Positions 11,859-23,585 of a stretch of 64,000 bases of DNA are shown here, piece after piece (position 1 is the stretch's first letter; every line of letters begins with the position of its first letter). Position numbers and translations under genes: made by a program. Under the pieces are notes generated by a model, which worked only from the letters and a program-made list of their open reading frames with translations, searched no databases and was not told the origin of the DNA. The stretch lies in the NCBI GenBank assembly GCA_022701365.1, contig JAKUHH010000395.1:496001-560000 (forward strand), in the 5' to 3' direction. Source of the stretch: Mycocentrospora acerina (lineage: Eukaryota > Ascomycota > Dothideomycetes > Pleosporales).

Positions 11859-12406
11859 GGGGGAGATGTGTATGCGGAGTTCATGTGATGAGCAGCGAGA
11901 GGGATATGAAGAGGTGAAGAGATGAAGAGATGAGGAGGTGATAGGTGTTCTACAAAGGGGGACGGGGGCGAGAAGAACGTTTGGAAAGAAGATATGTGAT
12001 TATACTTTTTGGAAGTTGGGTATAGTCGAATACATAGGACAGACAGTGTTGCATGGCTGGCGCACAGTAGGTATGTTGTTAACGAATTCATGTTTTGTTT
12101 TATTCTCTTGCCAGAGAAGTCTTTTTTGTAAAACACTTCAAGAGCAGAATATATGAGTGTTCTGTGCTGCATTTCAAACTTTTAGTATGAAAAAACGTAG
12201 GTTGCAAATTGTACTCTTGCAAATGTTCACAAAGAAAGCTATTCACAACTTGGGACAAACTATATTTAAGGGGGGATATAAAGATTGTAATTCATTAAAC
12301 ATTCTTGGTTTTTCGTACAGCGCGTTATCTCGCGTCTCTCAATGGTCGTGGTATAAACATTCTCCCTCTTCCTCTTCCTTTTCTTGATCATTATCATCGT
12401 CTTCCC
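11859..12406. other. Convergent intergenic region
   Basis: This is the space between the 3' ends of the b561 gene (+) and the Cys-rich protein gene (-). Nothing coding is supported. GATGAGG-type purine-rich stretches follow the b561 stop and a TTCCTCTTCC run lies near 12366-12381. Confidence 0.6.
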
Positions 12407-13310
12407 TCAAAGGAACAAGGCCATGAAGCCCACGAAACCTCCCGCACCAAGCATAGCCTGTGCCACCTTGACAGAACCAGCCGACGAAGCTGAAGTTGTG
12501 GCCGCCGCGCTGGCCGAACTCCTCACACTGGATGCCGCGCTCGACGCCGCGCTCGAGGCACTAGCCCTCGACGACGACAGCGCCGCACTGCTTGATACCG
12601 ACACGGACGCCGCAGATGCCGATGCCGCAGAAGAAGAAGAGGAGGAGGCTGATGACCTTGCCGATGACGCCGACGATCCCAGTCCCGAGGCCGTGCTGGC
12701 CGTTCCGTTCAACGCACTCGACCTGCTCGTCAACGTAGCACTCAGCGGCAGGAGCTCAACCCTCGCCACCGACGGTGCACACACAAGATGCGTGACGGTG
12801 CCGTCGGTCGCGACGCTGCTGATTGACGCGCAGGCCGGACGGTCCGACCTCGTGCACGCAGTAACGTAGGGGTTCTGCGCGCAGCTGGGGTTGTTGATGC
12901 AGGAGCTGACGGACGCGGATGCGACGCACGACGTGGCGATGTCGCAGTCGGTAAGCGCGGTACCGGTGCAGCATCCGAACCAACTGATTCTGGCATTGTA
13001 CTTGCAATCGCCTACTGTGCAGGAGACGGAGTTGGCTGTGGGGAGGGGGGTTAGTCTGGGGGTGTTTTCTTTTGCGAAAGTGGGTGAAGAATGTGGGGTT
13101 TTACTTACATCGGACACCGCTGATGTAGCCGCAGATGCCATCGTCTTCTTCTTGTCGGCGGAAGATTTGTAAGGGGGATAGGAGATAGCCGGTTGGCATG
13201 GGGGAGCGGCCGAGGAGGTCGACGGCGGCAATTGTCTCAGAGGGACCATCGTAGGGGACGGCTGCTACGCCGAGGGCGAGCATCAAGGTGAGTTTAGTGG
13301 GGGAGATCAT
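12407..13310 (-). CDS. Cys-rich, Ser/Ala-rich secreted GPI-anchored protein
   Basis: Exons on the minus strand are 13310-13109 and 13035-12407 (276 aa), with a phase-1 intron. The start at 13310 gives a hydrophobic signal peptide (MISPTKLTLMLALGVAAV). An in-frame ATG 45 nt upstream would spoil this and is rejected. A dibasic site (FRRQEEDDG near residue 50) could be cleaved by a Kex2-type protease. The mature part has about ten cysteines with the spacing of a common ascomycete surface family (CGYISG, FGCCTGT, C at AIYTSC-like positions, RPAC). A roughly 100-residue Ser/Ala-rich stalk and a hydrophobic tail (LGAGGFVGFMALFL) typical of a GPI-anchor signal complete it. It is probably cell-wall or plasma-membrane attached; its molecular function is unknown. 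Confidence 0.75.
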
Positions 13311-15366
13311 AGTTGTTGAATTGGTCAAGTTGATCGAGTTGGTCAAGTAGGTCAACGTGTGTCTTGAACTCTTTTTTTTTTCTGTAGTGGGAGCAAGGCG
13401 TAGATTTATCCCTAGGACGGACGAACAAAACCTCCGCCTGTTAGCACACGGCCTGATAACAAGTCTTATATCTGGCCCCCATATCTGCGCACTGGTCGCC
13501 GTCTAAATGCTCCCACTTTCCAAGGCTGAGCGCAAAGAAGCCTCACATCCCGTGCATACACCCATCTCTTTCTGGTAATCCCTGTACCCTTTGCGGATAC
13601 AGCCGAGAGTCCGCTCCTCCTATCAGCGCGTGTGATTGGTTGGGAGCATGGCAGGCAGAGGCGAGGTATCCCCCGTTTGGGACTGAGGCGAAGTTAGTTG
13701 TATATGTACCTTGCAGGCGCAGGACCTGCATGGGAAGCTATGCTATGCCACGTCTGACTGACACGGGGGTCGTTGGCCAAGACTTTGCTAAGTGAAAGCT
13801 TGATAGAGAAGGGCGGGAGTGGGAAATCATGTGTAGTGAGCGGATGCGACTATCGTGATACTTTGACGTTGCAATTCTTGGTCTACAAAATGTAGCGCTC
13901 AGTTTGATGTTTCCATTTGCCAGTGAATTTTTTAACAAGAGCAAATTAATTAATTCCGGTGAGTGTTGTCACAGCCTTGCTCGTATTTCGGTGTGTACAG
14001 AGTCAATGGTGGCGTCTGTAGTTGGGAACGTTTTCCTGCTAGTCGCAGAAGCTGAAGTCTCTCTCGTCTATTGTGCCTGTATTCGGATGAGCGCAGCCGA
14101 GGTTATCCCTACACCGAGACGCATCAAGTAAGCGCTAGATTGAGAGCGGAACTGGTTGTGGTAGATGTCCACATCGCATGGCGCATATTGGTGGGGTGAG
14201 TGTGGAGGCGGAGCGTAGATGATTGATCAATGGTGGTTGGGTAGATGCATAAAAAAGGTTTCTGCATCACGGGTCGTCGCCAGTTTCACGCCCAACTAGT
14301 TGGAGCTATTTAAACTAATTCTCGGGCAGTGCTATCTATCGGGGGGTTTGACCAGTCTGATTACTGTCAACCCGATCGTATGATTGTCCTCGACATTGAA
14401 TGGCTACGCTCGAGAAACTCGGTGTGGCTGTAGACATCTCCGATCGTACGCCTAGGTCTAGGGCAGCCGCTTGTCACACCCAATCGAACCGCGAGGGTGA
14501 TGAAGAGCCTGTGAAAGATCTGGGCGATAATAAACAAGCGCAGGTGTCTGACTAGGGGAGATCGGAATGGTGCAAGGAACGCTTAAAAGCGCTTAAATGT
14601 CATTCCGCCAAGACACTTTCTTTGTTAAACAGAAGCCAGTCTTGAAGCCTTCTTTGCGAAGGGTCCACGCCTCCATATACCGAAAATTCTCGCTCAAGCT
14701 CGGACAACAAGTCAAACTTCAGTTGCATTCGAATCGAATTACCTTTGTGCTGCTATCAGGCTTGAGCATTGGGCTGTTCATCGCTTTAGCCTATTGGGCT
14801 TCTTGTTCTTGCCAAGGACCAATTGGCAAAGCTATCAGGGTGCACGTGTACCGCTTTCCAATGTTTTTCTTCCACTGAACTGTGAAGGATAACTCCAGTT
14901 TCAGATGAATCACTCTCGACAATGACGCTTACTGAATCCCAGTGTTTTGAACGCTAGGCTGAGTTGTGCAGCTATTTAAAGACCATCAAAGAAAGAAAGG
15001 GCCATTCACTCAAAGAAGCCAGATCAAAGCAGTGGTGCTGACAAAAAGCAAAAAGTTGCGAGTAGGTGATGTAGAGATATGAATAATATTGGAGGGAGCA
15101 ATAGGAAAGAGATGACAAGGCATAAGTTAGCCTTTGCATAAGAAGAAAAAGCACAACCGACTAATAGGCCCGACGTATGTCGAACCCAAGAAGATGGTAA
15201 ACATGTCTGGCAAAAACGCGATATCCCAATGATTTCTTACTAGATCTGTCGAAGTGATTTGACGTTTCTTAACCCACTCAAGCCAACAACACCATGGATC
15301 CCCGTTCTTCAGCCCCTCCTCAAAATCGCTCCAACATCTCAGAAACCCCCCCCCCCCAAAAAATGC
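13311..15366. other. Intergenic region, no supported gene
   Basis: These 2.1 kb separate the promoter of the GPI-protein gene (left) from the 3' end of the ABM-domain gene. I see no exon chain with family resemblance. A 93-codon frame at 14597-14878 has one hydrophobic stretch but no other support. A C12 homopolymer lies at 15346-15357, immediately beyond the ABM stop codon. Confidence 0.55.
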
Positions 15367-15904
15367 TTACTTGCTCTCAGTAGTATCCATCTCTTCAAAC
15401 CTCCTCAGATCCATATCCTGCGCCAGCAGCGGGATAACATATGGATCAAAAGTCTTCCAGTACGGGTTCTCTAGGTGGTATTGTTGCGACTACATCATCA
15501 AAAGTGTCAGCAAACCCACTTCGCAGTCCCACGCTCACAGCCATCATCTCCTTTATAACATCCCCAAATTCTCCACGTCCTCCTCTTCCTCTTCCAAGCC
15601 TACAGGCACCCCCATCCACAACAAAAAAGATGGGATAAAGTATGAGGGGGGGGGGGGGAAGGAAAAAGAGACAGAATTTGGGAATAGATTTTAAAAAAAA
15701 ATTAAGATCACTTACACTCTCCCTCTCATATCTCTCCACAATGCAAAACTTTCGCTCGTCCTTCACATCTTGCATGACGAACCACGAAATCGTCTCCTGG
15801 TCCTTGCTGTACACACGGCTTGCTTCCTCGAGCTTAGCCTTGAGCTTGGAGATGCTCTCCGGGTCGTCCTTGGCCACCATGTGTACGACAATTGTGTAGA
15901 CCAT
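15367..15904 (-). CDS. ABM (antibiotic biosynthesis monooxygenase) fold protein
   Basis: Exons on the minus strand are 15904-15716 and 15489-15367 (103 aa), joined in phase 0 across a 226-nt intron. The protein begins MVYTIVVHMVAKDDPESISK, has a central SWFVMQDVKDERKFCIVERY strand-helix region and ends with the ENPYWKTFDPYVIPLLAQD segment typical of the C-terminal helix of dimeric ferredoxin-like ABM proteins. Families with this fold include quinol-forming monooxygenases and many small fungal proteins of unknown substrate. The size suits a stand-alone domain. The intron is long for this window and carries a G13/C13 homopolymer. I infer no specific substrate. Confidence 0.78.
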
Positions 15905-16511
15905 TTTTGCTTTGTTTTAATTTTTAAATAATTGGCTGTTTTAGTTTCACAAGGTTGGGTTGGGAGATGAATTTGGGATGGGATGAGATGGGATGGGATG
16001 GGAGCGAGTAGGTAGGAATAAGAAGGATTTTTCTTGCGTATGGGTCGGTGACGTCGTGGGTCAAGAGGCTAGCTATGCACCCCGCAAAAAGTGCTCCGCG
16101 TCGGCGGTCTTACAAAGCTACACGGCTTTCTTGCGTCTTGGGGAAGACAGCGCACGGGAGGATGGTCGGGAAGAAATGTTACTCTATTTACTTGTTCACT
16201 CAATAATCACTTGCTTTCCAACGTCTTATGTTGAAATAGTCTTGGAAAGATAAGCAGAAAACGGGCCGTTTCAGCACAAACATGAATCCATCTGAAGAAA
16301 TTTGCATGCATTTCAGAAGATGATAGATAAGTGCCTCCCAACACCTCCATCAGCTTCTCAAACGTGAATATGTAATCTACTTGTAATCGTCAAACATACA
16401 ACCTAACAGTAATCGCTAAGTGTAACATTCGTTACCATCCCAAACACCCCCCAAATGCCATGATTGACAAGAAGCGAGAAATCCTAATATACATCATCCA
16501 TGCAGTTGCCC
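15905..16511. other. Intergenic: ABM-gene promoter and ACC1 3' flank
   Basis: These 607 bp hold the upstream region of the minus-strand ABM gene and the 3' end of the minus-strand ACC1 gene. A GGGATGGGAT pentamer run lies near 15975-16002. No gene is seen. Confidence 0.55.
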
Positions 16512-19500
16512 CTATGACCTGCTCAACAACTTGATAACTTCCTCCTTCTCTGCCGTCGGCAGCGTGCTGAGCAATGCGACGACACCCTTGAGGCCACCCT
16601 CGCGATCTTTGCCTATCAGCTGCGCGACCTCGAGCGCAATGCCCTCGCTTCGCAGCTTCTCGACGCGCTCGTGAATAGTCTTCCTATTCTCCTCGTACCA
16701 TGTCGCAACGCTCATGTCGTCTTGATCAAACTTAGGAATGCTCGACCAAGATTCAAGCATCTCGAGGCCACGGGCGCGTGTGACGGCGTCGGCCTTTGGC
16801 TGGTCTTGCGAGGGAGCGGCGGCAGACGCGAGCTTCTTGAGGATGTACTCCTCGTTGAGACGGCGGCGAAGACGCCAGTAGAAGAAGCGACGCGCGTTTT
16901 GCCAGCGCAGAACTTTACGGATAACGCCCTTGGCTTCCATGCGGCCGGCACGATCGTGAAGGTCGGCGAACTGGATGGCAATCTGACTGTAAACAGGCAG
17001 AAGTTTCTTCTCGCGCTCGATCATCTCGGCCTTGATGCTCTGTAGCTGATCTTGTGGTGTAGAGGGGTCGTTCAGCTTGCTCTTGAGAGACGCGTAGGTG
17101 GGATCGTTGCGTGCCATGGTCTCGAGTTGCTTCTCCTTGCGGTACTTGATACCAACGATACCCTCGGGTTCAAGGACACCACCGCGTGAGTCCTCATCCG
17201 CGTACATCTCCATGTACTCAGGGTTAATGGTGGGATCGACTACAACCCATGATCCACCACGGAGCTCGCCGTATGGAGGAATGTACACAAAGATGGGCTG
17301 CTCGAACTTGACAAGAGCATCAACAATGTACGAACCGTACTTAAGAACCTCGTTGTACATGTCGCGCTGTCCACCAGAGAAACCACGCCAGTTAGCGAGA
17401 ATCATCAGCGGCAGCTGTTCGCCGTTGTTGAAGTCCTTGATGGCCTGGGCAGTCTTGAACGCCGAGTTCGGGTACCAGACACCACCGGCCTCAGATGTGA
17501 CTTGTTCGACAGAGTCAGGGTTGGCAGGATCGGCAGGTGTGACGTTCTCAACTGAGCGAGTCTCAACACCGATGACACCCACTGGAATACCACCGAGGCG
17601 AGCGCGACCCACAACGACTGTCTTGGCCCAACCACCAAGCGTTTCCTCGAAGGAATCCTTATCGAAGAGACCAGACTGGAAGCCATCCTCGTCTTCCTTT
17701 CCAGCAATGAGATGCCTAACATCGTAGGCAGCCTTACCAGGAGGATAGTACGTAACATCGCGATCCCAGTCATCAGCTGTTGGTGAGATAGGAACAGGGT
17801 TGCCCTTCTTATCAGGAACGAACGACATCCATTTGACGATCTTGGAAACACCTTCGAAGTCATCCTCGGCAGTCTGATGCGAAACACCATTCCTGTACAT
17901 GATCTGAGTTCCACCAAGCTGGAGGTTGGATGTGTACACTTCACGACCGAGCAGCTTGTTGATGGCCTGAGCACCTGTGAGAATGATTGGCTGGCCCTCA
18001 ATCTGGATAGCACGTTGACCAAGGCGGACAAGGTAAGCACCGATACCTATGAAGAATTAGTAACAGGTCACAAATTTCAACTGGAGCAAAACATACCGAC
18101 TGAGCGGCAGGTGACCAAAGTGATGGTAAAGATGTCCTCGTAGGCTCTCGACGTCTCACCAGCGATCAAACCAGAACCACGTAGCGACTCAACACCAAGC
18201 CCATCCTCTGCACCAATGACGGTAGTAATCTTGTAATGTACCTCGCCATCAACATCGACCTTCTCGCATATGACATCGTTACGCTTTCCATCCACAAAGT
18301 GCGCGTACTTCTCTGGTGTCAGGTAGAGGTAGTCGAAGCCCATCTCAGGCTTTGCAGCATCCTTCCAAGCCACAGAGAAGTGGGGGATAAGCTCCTCAGC
18401 AAGACCGATACGAGCTCCGGAATTAGCGGAAAGGTAGATTCGTGGGATACCGAGCTTACGTGCCAGCTCAGAGCACTTGTGGAAGAAGTTATCTTCCTGG
18501 GGACCGAATGAACCAATCTTGTATGTGATGTCGTTGGCAATGATGATGAAGCGTCGTCCACGAGGATACTCGGGGGTCCTCGCGGTAACGATCCAACCGA
18601 CCATACCAATGGAGTTGTTACCAGGGTCACGGTTGACCTCAGCCAAGTTGTCGGTATCATCGAGTACCAGCTCGAAGTACTCGACACACTCTCCCTTTGC
18701 TGGCTGCTTGTCACGGAGGTAAGGGTGCTTGGCGATAGCAGCACTCCAGCTGTTCTCGGTCGCCTGTCGGAAGAGCTCTGGGAAGTCATAGACGTACTGA
18801 GTTCCCATAAGGTGAGCCTTGTACCTCTTCGGCTGAAGGGCACCCTTAGTAGGGTAAGGAGTAGTGACAGGCTGGAGGTGGAGAGCTCCGATCTTGGTGG
18901 TTCCGCCAATGCTGTGGAAGAGCCACTTGCCAGCCTTCTCAGACTTGCGCTCCGCGTACATCTCAACCTGAATGACGTATCCAGATGTGTTGGTGATGAT
19001 AACGCGCAGAGGGTAAGGAATGCCGGTCGCAGGGTCGGTGACGATAATGCGAATCTCAGCGCCAGTGACACGGAGTCGCCAGAGTCGCCTGCCAAAGCGC
19101 TCCAAAAAGCCACCGATAGCCTCCTCAACCTCAACAGGGCTAAGAGGGAAGACGTGGGAAAAGTTGATGAAGATGTGGTTCATATCGGCCTGAGAAGTAT
19201 GAGAAGTGCCAACAATCTCCAAAGCATCTAGAATGTCAGTCATCAATCGATCAGTCTCAGAGACCATGTACTCCGCAGTAGGAATCTCCTCGCGAAGACG
19301 ACCAGATCGAACGACAGCCCTGAGGAAGTAACGCTTGTCGCTCTCAGCGCCCTTGCCAACTGCCTCGTAGACGTGAATGTTGCGGTTCTCCGTGAATACG
19401 GGCTTGATGTTGAACTTCGACAAACGGCCGAGTTCAAGCTGGAAAGCAAGAGCAGGCTCGACGTGACGAATACTGTCATCCTCCTCGTACTTGGGGCCAC

Positions 19501-22500
19501 GGAAAGTGTAGTAGCCAGGGTAAGTTCCATCCCTGTGACCACAGATGAAAGTGAGGCGGCGGATACGGTGAGAAAGTAGCTCCTCCTTGTATTCTTCGAC
19601 AATTGGAAGGATACGATCCAAAATCTCCTTGTCATCAACGCCTTCGATGTCGCGAATAGCAACGTTTAGCACACCCGTAAGCTCATCCGATCCCTTGATC
19701 TCATTGGCGCCGGAAGTCGGAGTACGCTTCAGAGCCAGGCCTTGCTTCAGGCCTTGCTTCAGGGATAAGCCGCCCTTCTTGGAGCCAACAGACGTGAAGA
19801 TGTCGAGAGCCTTTGCAATGGATTCATCGGCGTCATCGAGATACTCGACGGGAACGACAACACCCTTTCTCGAGGGCTCACCCTCAAATCGGGCATTCCA
19901 AGCGCTGAGGTCACTCATAGACTGGATGCGAGGTGGTCGCTCAAACCCGGGGGTCATTGGGGTACCGGGCTCGGAAGGTTCCACTGCAAGACCGTACTCT
20001 GCCTCACCAACCTTGCGAAGGACAAAGTCCCAAGAAAGGAGGCAAAGTTGCTCGCCTTCATTGTGGTACTGGATGTCCTGGAGCTGGTAGGCACGGTAGG
20101 CGCGGCGAGTGTACACTTCCAGGGCAGCAAGAGAGACCCAGGGGTCTTGGTGGATAAAGAATTGTGTCAGAACATCAAAGACAGTGTACCTTGAGTCGAC
20201 AACCTCCTTGATGACCTCGAAGTTGGGCTCACGGTGATCCCAGCCACTCTCGCCGTAGCGTGACTCAACAACGGCTGATCGCAGAATGTGCTCCATCTGC
20301 GTGGTGCGCTCCTCAAGAGAAGGCATAGCACACTGGATGAGGACCTCACGGGCCTTGAGCGACACCTTGGCAGTTTGCCTGGACTCAAGCTCAGTCAACT
20401 TCTTAAGAGTGTCCTTGAAGTACTTGGCAATGTTTCCAACGCCCGGCTTGTTTGGACGGTAAAGGTCGAGAATGGCAATTACAAGATTGTTCTTTGCGCT
20501 GACCCGGGTGTGCGAGAGAACAGTGTGAACAACGCTGTTAATGTTGTCACGGTTCTCATCACGAAGCTTAAGGATGATCTCCTCATCTCGAGAGGTACGA
20601 CCAGAGAACAGCGATTCAGTAGCCCAGTACATCTCCAAAAACTCAATCATGACAGTGTACTCGTGAGCCTTAAGTCCATCAGAGTAGCGAGTGATGACAT
20701 CCTGGAGAGGAGCCAATGCAGACCTCAGAAGGTCTGCATCACCTTTAGCGACATTCTCATCAATGAACTTCTGGAAAGCCTTGTTGAGCTGTTTGCTAGG
20801 AAATTCGAGGGAACGGCTATGCGCCTTGTCGACTGTCTGAGACAAGATGGTATCCAGCTTTTGCGGCATACGTGCGTGTAGAGCGGATGCCTGAGCATTC
20901 CACTCACCGTACGGCAGTTCTGGGTCTCGAAGGACATCGACGAGATCCTTGAGCGTGGTCTGCATAATGACCTGGTTGTCGAAACCCTGGAGGATGTTCT
21001 GGAGAACTCCAAAGAGGTATGCAAACCTCTGCGGTGGCTTAGCACCCATAACCTGTGGGGAACCAAGGTCGGGGAGAAGGCCCAAGAAGTTCTGGGCAGA
21101 CTTGACCTTGGACGGGTCATCAAGAGCAAGAACACCAATAATGTCACCAGCTTCCAATGTTGCTCCTGGTTGCTTGATCAAATTGACAATACCGGCCTCC
21201 TGGGCGATAAGAGGCATGTACATCTTCATGACCTCGACTTCGGCGTATGCCTGGCCCTTGGAAACGTGATCGCCGTTCTCCACGATAAACTTGACAAGCT
21301 TACCGGGAGATGGGGTTCGAAGCTGGGTAGGATCGTTCTCCTGCTCGAGGAGGCAGGTCTTGCCATCAACAGAGAGACGAGTGGCACCAACCTCCTCCTT
21401 CCAGTAAACATTGTGGGACTTTCCGCTGAGCAAGATCAGGAGGCCGCCGTCGGCAAGTGTCCTAATGCCAACAGAGCACTTTGAACCGTTGATGAAAAGT
21501 GTGTAAGTGTCAATTGTCGACCTTGTCGCAGTGAACTTGTACCGGTAACCTTCGTAGATGAAGTCGATAGGGAACACAGTCTTGAGCAAGTCTTTGGACG
21601 AAACCTGTCCCTTCTCCAAGCTAGTCTTGTATTCAGTGATGCACGCATCACTAGCAGCGTGAGCCTTGGTGACAGCACCGCAGATGACGGCAATCATGGG
21701 GTCTGGTCGTTCCGCAGTCAGCTTCTTGGAGATGAGCTCATCGAGCCAGCCAGTCGTCATCGTGTTGTCCTCGAAAGCAGGTGTTTCCAGCAGCTTAATC
21801 AAGTACTCGACAGTGGTTCGGAAATCTCCACGGATGCTCAATTCCTTGAGCGCGACAACCATGTGTTTCCGTGACGCCTGTCTGTTCTCGCCATAGGCGA
21901 AAATGTGACCGAATTGCGAGTCGGAGAAGCTATGAATACCACCAGCAGAACTAACAGAGAAGTAACCCCAGACGTTGGAGCTACTCCTGAAGTTCAGATC
22001 GTGAATGGTACCACCAGATGGCTTGAAGCCCTCGTCAGGGTCCTCAGAGGTGATACGGCAAGCCGTGCAGTGACCCTTGGGAGTAGGGCGTCGCTGGTTC
22101 TGGATGCTCCCTTCGGTGGAGAAGGAGAAATCAATCTGGGAGCTGGCATGCGGGTCGGCACCGTACAACAATCGAATGTCGCGGATTCGGTGCAGAGGAA
22201 GACCCATGGCAATCTGAAGCTGGGCAGCTGGCAGATTTACGCCCGTAACCATTTCTGTGGTGGGATGCTCTACCTGCAGACGAGGGTTAAGCTCGAGGAA
22301 GTAGAACTTGTCGTCGGCGTGCGAGTACAGGTACTCGACGGTACCAGCCGAAACGTATCCAACAAGTCTGCCGAGCGATACAGCAGCCTTCTCCATCTCC
22401 TGGAAGGTCGTAGATGTGGCAACCGTGACAGGTGCCTCTTCAATGATCTTCTGGTGTCGTCGCTGTACCGAACAGTCACGTCCGAACAGGGAGATGTTGT

Positions 22501-23585
22501 TGCCGTACTGATCAGCCAGCAGCTGGACCTCCAAGTGACGCGCGCTGCCCGCAAGCTTCATGATGAAGATGGGAGAGCCGGGGATTTCAGAGGCAGCTGC
22601 CCTGTACAACGCCTCAAAGTCCTCCTCGCGGTCGACCTTTCGGATACCTTTGCCGCCACCACCTTCTGAGGCCTTGACCATGACGGGGAAGCCAATCTTC
22701 TTGGCGGCCACGAGACCCTCTTCCCATGTCTTGGTGCATCCTTTCTCGTAGATGTGGTCCTCGACCGTGACAATGCCCTTGTCATCAACAACGACTTCCT
22801 CGACGCCTGTACCTGACCAAGGGATACAGGGCACTTTGGCGTGCTGTGCAACAATTGTGGAGGAAATCTTGTCACCAAGCGAGCGCATAGCAGACCCGGG
22901 GGGACCAATGAAGACAATCTTCTTGGGTGACGCAGCGAGCGACTCGGGAAGCTTTGGGTTTTCTGAGGCGTGGCCCCTGTTTGCACAAGTCAGCGTTTGT
23001 TCCTCTCTCGCCTCTCGCACATTCTGCAGGTGACGTACCATCCCGCCCACACGGCGTGGACATTCATGCGCTCCGCCACATCGACAATCAGCTCGACGTT
23101 GGCGTAGTTGTTGTTGTTTGTGCCGCCGGGGACCTCGACATACTGGTCGGCCATGCGGATGTATTCCGCATTGGCCTGGAGATCCTCGGGCGTGGCCATG
23201 ACGGTGAACTGGATGGCACGCTCATCGCCAAACGTCTCGTATGCCCACTTCCGCACCGAGCGGATCTCCTTGACCGCCGCAATACCGTTGTTTGCAATGA
23301 GCACCTGCGAGCACCTCAATGTCAGCCAATGCACCCCGCCAATGTCTCGCACGTCGTCGCCTCGGCGCGGGGGGGCAGCGTCCTCACATTTGAAATGACC
23401 GTGTGTCCATCGTGTGCCGTGACAAAGTCCTTGACCTTGCTCGGCGACGCGCTGTTGAGGTGGTTCCCGCCAATAAAGTGGGGGGCAAGGTTGTACTTTG
23501 CCGCATATGCGCTTGGGGCGCCGCTGGCAGAGCCATTGACGCCGTCCTGTGCGCCTCCAGCCATGTTGTTGTTTGCAATTCCCAT
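16512..23585 (-). CDS. ACC1: Acetyl-CoA carboxylase, multidomain
   Basis: Exons on the minus strand are 23585-23388, 23304-23039, 22976-18097 and 18046-16512 (2292 aa, close to the usual 2200-2300). The enzyme carboxylates acetyl-CoA to malonyl-CoA with ATP and bicarbonate, the committed step of fatty-acid synthesis, in the cytosol. The biotin carboxylase part runs over roughly residues 50-560 (VLIANNGIAAVKEIRSVRKW, then the ATP-grasp GGGGKGIRKV). The biotin-carrier motif EVEVMKMYMPL places the biotinyl lysine at residue 739, near yeast K735. A long central regulatory region follows. The carboxyltransferase domain fills about the last 750 residues (NDITYKIGSFGPQEDNFF, SANSGARIGLAEE, GGAQAIN-type and GGSWVVVDPTIN stretches). 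The first two introns lie near the N-terminus and the third (50 nt) in the carboxyltransferase domain. All key motifs are intact. Confidence 0.97.

Noticed and set aside
14597..14878. 93-codon plus-strand frame with one hydrophobic segment
   Set aside because: It is short and isolated with no family resemblance; a single hydrophobic stretch is expected by chance in 2 kb of intergenic DNA.
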